A stretch of DNA of 32,369 bases from Candidatus Sungiibacteriota bacterium (GCA_016196115.1 JACPYI010000029.1:1-32369), one strand, 5' to 3'. Counted from the first letter of the stretch, positions 1-5,661 are shown. Notes: generated by a model not told the origin, from the sequence alone. Translations and numbers: made by a program.

Positions 1-3000
1 CCGGGCGAAGTCGTCCCGATGCCGACGTTGCCGCTCGTCTGCTGCACCACGAATTGACTCGTGCCTACCGTAAGACCGCCTGTTGAGAAGGTGGAGGTTG
101 CGGTGGTTGAAGTGATGGAGAGACGACCCGTGCCCGTGATGTTGCCTGCTCCAGTTTCCACTACTCCAGCACCCAGCCCTCCAGTTAAATACGTGTTGTG
201 CGCCACAATGTCATTGCCGATGAAGTTGTGCGTGCCTTCCACTTCTATGTCGTAGACCTGTTCGGCCGGGGTGTGCTCAATGGAGACGACGCGGTCCCAG
301 ACCGCGGTTTTGCCGGCACCCTTAACGGCAACCATCTGGCCCTCGTGAATCTCTGCGGCCTTTATCCACAGGCCCCCGCTTGACAAGGAAGGAGGCCGGG
401 AGTACAGTAGACGCACTAACGCAACTCCAAGCTCCGGCTTGGAGTTTATTTTTTCTCCTCTCCCCAACGAAGCGCGGTATTCGTCCAGATACGTATACTT
501 GCCGAATTTGGTCAATTCCCAGGCCATATTGCGCCGAAACCCTGCGAACGCAATCTTTTTGCCGCGTTGTGCCGCATAGTATCGTAGGGGCAGAAGATCG
601 CTGTCGCCGCTTACCGCAAGCACCGCATCCAGTTCGCCGATGCGCTCGGTCACATCCAGCGCAATTTCCACATCCATATCTCCTTTTTTCTTTATGCCAT
701 CCGCGGTCTGGATATATTTCAACGGCTTGGTACGAAAAGTTATTTCTTCTCCGACGCTCTGCATAAAATCAAGTGTGGGCTGACGCGCAGGATCTCCTTC
801 GACTGGCACCGCATGGTAGTGATTGAAAAACGCCATATCAAACTGAGCTTCAAGGGCGCGCTTCAACCTGATAATATCAATCCTCCACCCCGCATCACGC
901 TGGGCGTAAAACATATTGGCATTATCGAAGAATACGCCAAGGCGCGGTTTTTTCTTCGGCAGCTCTGGATCAGAAGTTTTTACCAAATACGGATGTTCCG
1001 CCGTAGTCCTGATGGTCTTGCCCGATGCGGTGGTGAGTTTATAGATGGGTTTGACGCCCATATCCATGAGCGCCTTCACTTTTGACCAGACAATCTGTCC
1101 GGTTTGCTCATCAAGCGATGCAATCTCGTCTCCTTGTTTGATGTCCTTAATCTGCACTTCATCATAGTCGTATTCATCTTCTCCTTCGCCGTTTGCTTTT
1201 TTCCCTCGCCCGCCATAGCCTTGGCGACGGCGTGTTTTGCGCCGCCTCCTGCGCAGGCGCGTATCTCCGGTCACGCAATGTCCCGCGATAGAGAGCAGTT
1301 GTGCCGGACTCGTCGTCCCGATGCCGACGTTGCCATTACTATCAAATCTGACCCTTTCACTGCCTCCAGTAGAGAAGTTTAAGGTGTTGGCTCCGCTGCT
1401 CCACATGCCGGTGTCCAGATCTGTCCTGATGGCAAATGATGGAGCGCCGACTGCTCCAAGGCCGGCAGCCGATACGCCATTGACATCCAGAAGTGCCAAA
1501 GGCCCCGTCGTCCCGATGCCGACGTTGCCGTTATTTAATATTGAGACCCTTTCCACATTGCTACTGTCTGCGATCACGAATGCCCGCGTTGCTCCCGTGC
1601 CATCGCCCGTGAATGCGAACTTTGCCGATGGAGACGTCGTCCCGATGCCGACGTTGCCGGCATTATTTATTGACAGGCGGCTTGCCGCTGCCCCGTTGTC
1701 GTAGATGTCGAATGTGCCTGCGGTGATAGAGCCGTTTCTCAAGCGGTATTGCGCTCCCGATGACTGGGAATCGCCTAAGGTGAGGATGGGTGCAGAGCCG
1801 TGGATCGCTACCAATGTCCCGGGCGAAGTCGTCCCGATGCCGACGTTGCCGGCTGTCTGCTGCACCACAAATTGACTCGTGCCTACGGTGAGACCGCCTG
1901 TTGAGAAGGTGGAGGTTGCGGTGGTTGAAGTGATGGAGAGACGTCCCGTGCCCGTGATGTTGCCTGCTCCAGTTTCCACTACTCCAGCTCCCAGCCCTCC
2001 AGTCAGGTAGGTGTTGTGGGCTACAATGTCATTGCCGATGAAGTTGTGCGTGCCTTCCACTTCTATGTCGTAAACCTGCTCGTGGGCGACTGGCGTTATG
2101 GCTATGATATGCTCCCATCCGTCAACGGTGGCAACCTCGTAATCAGTGGAAAGTTGTGCAACTTTTTTCCACATCCCTCTTGACACATCCAACCGCTGGG
2201 AATATAATGAGGGCACGAACAGCTGAGGGGTATCCATTCCCCGACGTCGACGAGGAGATTTCTCCTCCGAGAGAGACAGCTGTTTTTTGTTTGCTGGAAT
2301 TCCCTCCAATTCTTTGGTGCCAAGCCACGCGCAGGAGAGGAAAAACTTCGGGCCGTTATTTATGGCGCATACTACGACCCTAACCAATACATACTCCACA
2401 ATCTCCTCTATAGTCCAATACTCCACGAGCATTCCTGGCTTCTCCCGCTTCTGATACGCAACACCGCGGCTGGCATGGGCAAGCGCGGTCTCAACCCGCG
2501 GCAGGGCGAAGAATCTGGTGATGAGTTCGTTGAGTGACCGCTTTTTCTCAAGGAAATGTTCCCACCCGCTTCGGGTAAAGACCACTTCGCTGTTTTCCAA
2601 AGCAGGTACCCGAACCGTCCGGCCATGAAGTTTCGCAAAGTAATGCGCCCGCGCAAGCTGTTCCGCGTACGCATAGGTGCTTTTTTGGATGGTCGCGCCG
2701 TCATGCGCGATCGGGCGGACAAAGTACGGATGACTGGCGGTGGTGCGAATCAATTTGCCGGTACCCGTAATAAGCGCGTATGTCTGCTTCACCCCCATAT
2801 CCATCAATCCCTTCACCTGCCGCCATACAAAAGTACCACTCGCATCATCCAAGGTGAGTATCTCATCTCCTTGCTGAATATCTTTGATTGCCACTTCATC
2901 AAACTCTTCAATCCATTCGCCGTTTTTGCCTTTTCGTCTTCGTCTCCTGCGCAACCGCGTGTCTCCAGTGACACAATGGCCCGCGATAGAGAGCAGTTGT

Positions 3001-5306
3001 GCCGGACTCGTCGTCCCGATGCCGACGTTGCCGGCTGTTTGTTGCACCACGAATTGACTCGTGCCTACGGTCAGTCCTCCGGTGGAAAGGGTACTGGTGG
3101 CTGTGGTTGAGGTTGCATTGAAGGTGGAGGCGGAGAGGAATCCTCCGAATACGCCATTGCCTGCGACATCAAGCATGTTGCTTGTGGTGGTTGCCCTGCC
3201 TACTCCCAATCCTCCGGTAAGGTAGGTGTTGTGCGCGACGATGCCATTGCCGATGAAGTTGTGCGTGCCTTCCACTTCTATGTCGTAGACCTGTTCGGCG
3301 GGGAGATGTTCTATCTTTTCAATACGATCCCAGATGGCGACTTTGCCGTCTGCGGAGGAAACCGCGATTTCCTGACCTTCGGCAAGCGCATGCACTTTTG
3401 TCCACAACCCCTGCTTGACAGAAACATTGCCTCTCGCTATACTTCCCATTGCAGTCGCAAGATTGTTTTTACTGCCCGTTGAAAAAGACGGGTTTTGGTT
3501 ATCCACAGGGGCGTGCTTGACAAGATTTTCTCGGGTGATATACTGTATGTACTGGTTTTCAATCGGCAGTACCACGCTCCAAAGCGAGCTGAAAACAGTC
3601 CTGAAAGCAATTTCGGGATTGTTTTCATTTTGATGCATGATATAATCAGCAGTGCGGTGGGCTTGGTGGGTAAAACCCGAAAGTCGGGTAACCGATTGAA
3701 AACCGGATTGCTCGCCTCGGCGAGTGTGGTGCGAGTCCACTGCCCACCGTGTCAAAGAGTCCCATGTGAGTCGTGGGGCTTTTTGATTTTCAACACGCAC
3801 CAAATACGGATGCTCACCCGTAGTCCTGATTGTCTTGCCTCCTGCGGTGGTGAGTTTGTAGATGGGTTTGACGCCCATGTCCATAAGCGCATTCACTTTT
3901 GACCAGATGATTTTGCCAGTTGCTTCATTGAGAGACGCGATCTCGTCTCCCGGTTGGATATCTTTGATTGGCACTTCGTCATAGTCATACTCGTCCGAGT
4001 CGGTGCCATCGGCATTTTTCCTCCTGCGGCGTCTGCGCAAGCGCGTATCTCCGGTCACGCAATGTCCCGCGATAGAGAGAAGTTGAGAGGGACTCGTGGT
4101 CCCGATACCAAGATTGCCGATGATGCCGCCCGACACACTGATTCCTCCGGATGCGACAGTAATACCGCTCTGCACCGTGGGGCTGTAGAGTACTACATCG
4201 TGAAGCTGGTCTATCTTTTGGGAAAGCACTACGGGGGCGATAGTGTTGGTGCTTGGCTGCACGCCAATATTGACAAATTGCACTCCGGTGCCGTTCATGC
4301 GATCGCGAAGCCCTTGAATTGTGTTTTCAAACTCGGTGCGGATGGAGTTGTTGATGGAGGCGACGTCTGCAAGAACATTACGTTTCAAGACCGCGAGGTC
4401 CACCGGAATCACATTTTGCACCGCGGTGCGCTCCACCACTTCGCGCACGCGCGTAATCTCGGTGATATGTTCGTTCACGGGTGTGCGAAAACCACCGGTA
4501 GTTGGAGTGGTGGAAGAAAGCGATACGCCTCGGGCACTTTCGGTCAGAGAGCCGACATCTTTCGGAGTTGGAGACGGCGACAATTTTCGGACAAGCGGAG
4601 CAACGGCTCCACACGAATGATAGAGCGTCTGACACAAGGCAATACCAAGCGGGTCAATTAATTTTTGAAACGGTTTGCCAATGGCATCCAATACATTTGC
4701 GCGTTGCAGGGAATCTGCCAAGTGTATGTCGGGAAAAAGTTCTACGGCCGACGCGAGTGTGCGCGGAACAACCGCGATGTCCTGACCAGTTTCTCGTAGA
4801 GCGGCGCCGAGCGCCGTATGCAGGCGATCATTCACGCGGATCAGCGCGGCCACACCCTGGCTTGGCGAGAACCATGCGTCTTCGGACGCGAAGGGCTCAA
4901 GCATGCGCAAGTCAATTTTCTTACTTGCATGAATTGCAAACGTTCCCAACGCAAGAGACGTTGCCGCGACTGCGATAAGGGCAGTGGCCTGACGCACTCG
5001 TGGAATAGCGTCATATACGGATTGCAAAAAAGTTTTCGCAAAACTTTTTCTCTTGTCATTGTTCTGGATTCCTGCTGACGCGGGGATGACAGAAAGAGGA
5101 TCGGCGGGTTTCGGCAATGAAGCATTTGATTTGAATTTCGCATGACCGTTGTGCTCCACATACGTATCCAGCCATGCATTGGTGGTAACCCAGTTTCTGC
5201 CGATCTTTAACCCTTGAAGTTTCTTCTTAAAAATCAAAAACCGCAGGTAGTCCTGGCTGACCCCCCGCTCTTTGGCTGCACGGGCAAGAGAGAGATAGTG
5301 TTCCAT
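1..5306 (-). CDS. Giant HTH-TM-repeat surface protein with three inteins (3' end beyond window)
   Basis: The frame is open from ATG at 5306 to the left edge, about 1768 codons without a stop. In order: a helix-turn-helix of the excisionase/MerR type (residues ~5-48); a linker containing SVIPASAGIQ, the translation of a palindromic repeat; one hydrophobic helix (~107-125, about ATALIAVAATSLALGTFAI); a helical stretch; then extracellular-type repeats with at least seven GN(V/L)GIGTT motifs and STGGLTVGTSQFVVQQ units. Three Hint/intein domains interrupt it at residues 416-693, 778-1098 and 1344-1704, each after SIAGH and before TYLTGGLG. Without them about 808 residues of extein lie in the window. 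Similar repeat proteins with an N-terminal HTH and one TM occur in CPR genomes and are taken to be cell-surface or pilus/tail-fibre-like. The HTH would lie inside the cell. The ligand and the C-terminus are unknown. Confidence 0.85.
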   Translation of the reverse strand, partial: MEHYLSLARAAKERGVSQDYLRFLIFKKKLQGLKIGRNWVTTNAWLDTYVEHNGHAKFKSNASLPKPADPLSVIPASAGIQNNDKRKSFAKTFLQSVYDAIPRVRQATALIAVAATSLALGTFAIHASKKIDLRMLEPFASEDAWFSPSQGVAALIRVNDRLHTALGAALRETGQDIAVVPRTLASAVELFPDIHLADSLQRANVLDAIGKPFQKLIDPLGIALCQTLYHSCGAVAPLVRKLSPSPTPKDVGSLTESARGVSLSSTTPTTGGFRTPVNEHITEITRVREVVERTAVQNVIPVDLAVLKRNVLADVASINNSIRTEFENTIQGLRDRMNGTGVQFVNIGVQPSTNTIAPVVLSQKIDQLHDVVLYSPTVQSGITVASGGISVSGGIIGNLGIGTTSPSQLLSIAGHCVTGDTRLRRRRRRKNADGTDSDEYDYDEVPIKDIQPGDEIASLNEATGKIIWSKVNALMDMGVKPIYKLTTAGGKTIRTTGEHPYLVRVENQKAPRLTWDSLTRWAVDSHHTRRGEQSGFQSVTRLSGFTHQAHRTADYIMHQNENNPEIAFRTVFSSLWSVVLPIENQYIQYITRENLVKHAPVDNQNPSFSTGSKNNLATAMGSIARGNVSVKQGLWTKVHALAEGQEIAVSSADGKVAIWDRIEKIEHLPAEQVYDIEVEGTHNFIGNGIVAHNTYLTGGLGVGRATTTSNMLDVAGNGVFGGFLSASTFNATSTTATSTLSTGGLTVGTSQFVVQQTAGNVGIGTTSPAQLLSIAGHCVTGDTRLRRRRRRKGKNGEWIEEFDEVAIKDIQQGDEILTLDDASGTFVWRQVKGLMDMGVKQTYALITGTGKLIRTTASHPYFVRPIAHDGATIQKSTYAYAEQLARAHYFAKLHGRTVRVPALENSEVVFTRSGWEHFLEKKRSLNELITRFFALPRVETALAHASRGVAYQKREKPGMLVEYWTIEEIVEYVLVRVVVCAINNGPKFFLSCAWLGTKELEGIPANKKQLSLSEEKSPRRRRGMDTPQLFVPSLYSQRLDVSRGMWKKVAQLSTDYEVATVDGWEHIIAITPVAHEQVYDIEVEGTHNFIGNDIVAHNTYLTGGLGAGVVETGAGNITGTGRLSITSTTATSTFSTGGLTVGTSQFVVQQTAGNVGIGTTSPGTLVAIHGSAPILTLGDSQSSGAQYRLRNGSITAGTFDIYDNGAAASRLSINNAGNVGIGTTSPSAKFAFTGDGTGATRAFVIADSSNVERVSILNNGNVGIGTTGPLALLDVNGVSAAGLGAVGAPSFAIRTDLDTGMWSSGANTLNFSTGGSERVRFDSNGNVGIGTTSPAQLLSIAGHCVTGDTRLRRRRRKTRRRQGYGGRGKKANGEGEDEYDYDEVQIKDIKQGDEIASLDEQTGQIVWSKVKALMDMGVKPIYKLTTASGKTIRTTAEHPYLVKTSDPELPKKKPRLGVFFDNANMFYAQRDAGWRIDIIRLKRALEAQFDMAFFNHYHAVPVEGDPARQPTLDFMQSVGEEITFRTKPLKYIQTADGIKKKGDMDVEIALDVTERIGELDAVLAVSGDSDLLPLRYYAAQRGKKIAFAGFRRNMAWELTKFGKYTYLDEYRASLGRGEKINSKPELGVALVRLLYSRPPSLSSGGLWIKAAEIHEGQMVAVKGAGKTAVWDRVVSIEHTPAEQVYDIEVEGTHNFIGNDIVAHNTYLTGGLGAGVVETGAGNITGTGRLSITSTTATSTFSTGGLTVGTSQFVVQQTSGNVGIGTTSP
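380..408 (+). promoter_or_regulatory. Antisense promoter in intein 3
   Basis: TTGACA at 380-385, 17-bp spacer, TACAGT at 403-408. The -35 is perfect, the -10 weaker. It sits at the same place relative to the Hint LWIK codons as the promoters of inteins 1 and 2. Confidence 0.45.
413..454 (+). ncRNA. Very short RNA/terminator unit antisense to intein 3
   Basis: After the promoter, only about 8 nt precede a 10-bp perfect hairpin (423-432 with 437-446, loop TCCG) followed by a T-rich tail. A transcript would be about 40 nt and consist mostly of the terminator. It may be a functional tiny RNA, a remnant, or just a terminator that limits antisense transcription. Confidence 0.35.
423..454 (+). terminator. 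Intrinsic terminator in intein 3, plus strand
   Basis: AACTCCAAGC-TCCG-GCTTGGAGTT hairpin followed by TATTTTTT. Confidence 0.6.
1819..2080. repeat. Near-identical duplicate of window positions 1-262
   Basis: These bases match 1-262 almost throughout. They cover the GNVGIGTTSP repeat, the extein up to TYLTGG and the C-terminal Hint block. The unit 'intein C-terminus plus downstream extein' was therefore copied recently or is kept identical by gene conversion. Confidence 0.85.
2180..2208 (+). promoter_or_regulatory. Perfect consensus promoter antisense to intein 2
   Basis: TTGACA (2180-2185), 17-bp spacer, TATAAT (2203-2208): a full sigma70 consensus. It lies inside the coding frame of intein 2 on the opposite strand. 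The start would be near 2215. Confidence 0.65.
2215..2289 (+). ncRNA. Structured small RNA antisense to intein 2 (~75 nt)
   Basis: An outer stem of AACAGCTG (from 2218) with CAGCTGTT (to 2284) closes a small fold. Inside are a GGGG/CCCC hairpin (2227-2242) and GAGGAG-ATTT-CTCCTC (2252-2267). The outer stem is directly followed by six T, so it also serves as terminator. Promoter, compact fold and terminator together make an independent RNA gene likely. No known RNA family is recognised. Confidence 0.5.
3415..3443 (+). promoter_or_regulatory. Promoter of RNA A, antisense to intein 1
   Basis: TTGACA (3415-3420), 17-bp spacer, TATACT (3438-3443). It is preceded by TCCACA and a short spacer, as in the cognate sites of the other inteins. 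Confidence 0.6.
3450..3497 (+). ncRNA. Small RNA A antisense to intein 1 (~48 nt)
   Basis: A short TTGC-AGTC-GCAA hairpin is followed by a CCCGT/ACGGG hairpin (3475-3492) and TTTT. It starts about 7 nt after a strong -10 box. Function is unknown; it could also be a short leader transcript ended by the terminator. Confidence 0.4.
3475..3497 (+). terminator. Terminator of RNA A
   Basis: CCCGT stem, 8-nt loop, ACGGG, then TTTT. Confidence 0.4.
3517..3544 (+). promoter_or_regulatory. Promoter of RNA B, antisense to intein 1
   Basis: TTGACA (3517-3522), 16-bp spacer, extended -10 TGA-TATACT (3536-3544). A TTATCCACA sequence (3499-3507) precedes it, as at 362-370 in intein 3. Confidence 0.6.
3549..3632 (+). 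ncRNA. Small RNA B with a loop complementary to the tRNA-like RNA
   Basis: A 5' hairpin GTACTG/CAGTAC (3549-3572) exposes a loop inside CTGGTTTTCAATCGG (3552-3566). This pairs over 15 nt (one G-U) with 3692-3706, the anticodon-like loop and stem of the RNA encoded next. A small CGCT-CCAA-AGCG hairpin follows. The 3' end is a 16-bp hairpin with a GCAA tetraloop (3591-3626) before a T-rich tail. A loop matching another RNA's loop is the design of antisense 'kissing' regulators such as CopA/CopT. The regulatory role is inferred. Confidence 0.5.
3591..3631 (+). terminator. Terminator of RNA B
   Basis: Sixteen paired positions around a GCAA loop (arms 3591-3606 and 3611-3626), then ATTTT. Confidence 0.55.
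3619..3646 (+). promoter_or_regulatory. Promoter of the tRNA-like gene
   Basis: TTGTTT (3619-3624), 16-bp spacer, perfect TATAAT (3641-3646) with extended TGA before it. The RNA starts 9 nt later, so the leader is only a few nucleotides. It overlaps the RNA B terminator stem. Confidence 0.6.
3656..3749 (+). tRNA. tRNA-like RNA with long variable arm, anticodon unclear
   Basis: A perfect 7-bp acceptor stem (GGTGGGC 3656-3662, GCCCACC 3742-3748) with G as discriminator base; no CCA is encoded. The T arm has four pairs and loop TGCGAGT. A long variable-arm hairpin CTCGC-CTCG-GCGAG (3711-3724) makes it class II-like (Ser/Leu/Tyr). The rest is odd. The anticodon region CCGATTGAAAACCGG has only three firm pairs around a loop centred on GAA, as in tRNA-Phe, while a Ser UGA reading is also possible by position. 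The D region is about 8-10 nt too long and contains extra short hairpins. At 94 nt it could be a divergent tRNA, a tRNA mimic or a decaying gene. Promoter and terminator fit tightly around it. Confidence 0.5.
3758..3785 (+). terminator. Terminator of the tRNA-like gene
   Basis: AGTCCCA (3758-3764) pairs with TGGGGCT (3774-3780), followed by TTTT. It starts 8 nt after the acceptor stem. Confidence 0.65.
5055..5090. repeat. REP-like GTCATT...GGATGAC element inside the coding frame
   Basis: It runs from GTCATT to GATGAC and contains CTGGATTCCTGC, the same type of element as at 31604-31663 and 23831-23921. In the giant protein it is translated as SVIPASAGIQ between the HTH and the membrane helix. 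Confidence 0.6.
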
Positions 5307-5661
5307 TTTAGATATCGTTTATGGATAGTAACAATGGGCGAAAAACGATAATGCGTATAACAAAAATTACCCTTTATAGTATACCATGCCTATGCTCAAA
5401 AATTCGTTTTCGTTCCTGTGCATAACTTGGCATTGACCTTATCCATTGGAACATAGATAATAAGAGGATAAGATTCTTGTATCACGATACATCAACATAA
5501 TCATATATAAACCTTATTAAAGTTTTCATTTATGCTATAAGGGTTTATCTGAGTCATCTCTTCTAACATTGTGAAGGAACACGACACAAAACTTTACTGA
5601 AAAAGTTGAAAAATAAAGCGATTTTGCTCTTGACAACTTTTTACAAAGATCAAAAAGATGC
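5307..5661. other. AT-rich divergent intergenic region
   Basis: No gene is seen in these 355 bp. They separate the surface-protein gene (leftward) from the MerR-type gene (rightward). They contain an imperfect inverted repeat (TAAACCTTAT near 5508 and ATAAGGGTTTA at 5538-5548). A second one of 9 bp (5600-5608 with 5634-5642) has its right arm overlapping a TTGACA box (5630-5635). These could be operator and promoter elements for one or both genes. No convincing -10 box follows the TTGACA. Confidence 0.4.
5600..5642. promoter_or_regulatory. 9-bp inverted repeat overlapping a TTGACA box
   Basis: AAAAAGTTG (5600-5608) and CAACTTTTT (5634-5642), 25 bp apart, just upstream of the HTH gene. It is a candidate operator for autoregulation; the function is inferred. 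Confidence 0.3.

Larger units (their letters stand above)
195..1277 (-). other. Intein 3 (361 aa) with NYN/PIN-like nuclease cargo
   Basis: It starts C1344-VTGDT, has block B as RTTAEHPYL and ends VAHN before Thr. The cargo (~1456-1610) is a complete NYN (LabA-like, PIN-fold) domain. It begins LGVFFDNANMF with Asp1461, followed by KKKGDMDVEIALDV with Asp1543/Asp1545 and AVSGDSDLLPL with Asp1568/Asp1570. This acidic set binds metal in NYN nucleases, which act on RNA. NYN domains normally occur in free proteins; inside an intein it replaces the usual LAGLIDADG or HNH homing nuclease. Released by splicing, it could act as a stand-alone nuclease. Confidence 0.85.
2013..2975 (-). other. Intein 2 (321 aa) with BECR-like nuclease cargo
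   Basis: It starts at C778-VTGDT, has block B as RTTASHPYF and ends VAHN before Thr. The cargo (~905-994) reads VVFTRSGWEHFLEKK, then a leucine-rich helical part, and ends in two strands (VEYVLVRVVVCAI, GPKFFLSCAW). Start-with-trap-helix then paired strands is the layout of Barnase/EndoU/ColicinE5/RelE-like (PBECR-type) domains. That assignment comes from memory of the pattern and is moderate at best. A charged tail (SEEKSPRRRRGMD) follows before the WKKV Hint strand. The cargo occupies the slot where homing endonucleases usually sit. Confidence 0.75.
3228..4061 (-). other. Intein 1 (278 aa), cargo region open in frame but unrecognised
   Basis: Hint block A is C416-VTGDT, block B is RTTGEHPYL (His499), and the C-terminal blocks are VYDIEVEGTHNF and VAHN, with Thr as the +1 residue. 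These are the residues expected for autocatalytic splicing. After block A comes an Arg-only run and then an acidic DEYDYDEV stretch, as in the other two copies. Between HPYLVR and LWTKV lie about 135 codons that match no domain I know. The opposite strand there carries three promoter-RNA-terminator units, including a tRNA-like RNA. The frame stays open through all of it; about 0.2 percent of random 135-codon frames would at even base composition. This suggests selection to keep the intein spliceable rather than a protein function for the insert. Confidence 0.8.

Noticed and set aside
362-3507. DnaA boxes (TTATCCACA twice) as a replication origin
   Set aside because: Only two perfect copies 3 kb apart inside a coding frame; one encodes a Hint motif. 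No cluster, no AT-rich unwinding element and no dnaA or dnaN gene.
3656-3749. Cobalamin-riboswitch-like GGTGCGAGTCC with CCACTG
   Set aside because: The conserved riboswitch elements are not in the right order, and the stretch fits an acceptor/T-arm pair with promoter and terminator directly around it.
3656-3749. Selenocysteine tRNA (long acceptor, class II arm)
   Set aside because: No UCA anticodon on the plus strand and no 6-bp D stem; the extra eighth acceptor pair alone is not enough.
3400-3795. Frameshifted homing endonuclease in intein 1
   Set aside because: The frame is continuous and no LAGLIDADG or HNH motif is seen in this or the other minus-strand frames I read there; three promoter-RNA-terminator units explain the DNA better.
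1-4120. Regular repeats suggesting a CRISPR array
   Set aside because: The repeats are in-frame protein repeats (GNVGIGTT) and Hint blocks at irregular distances.
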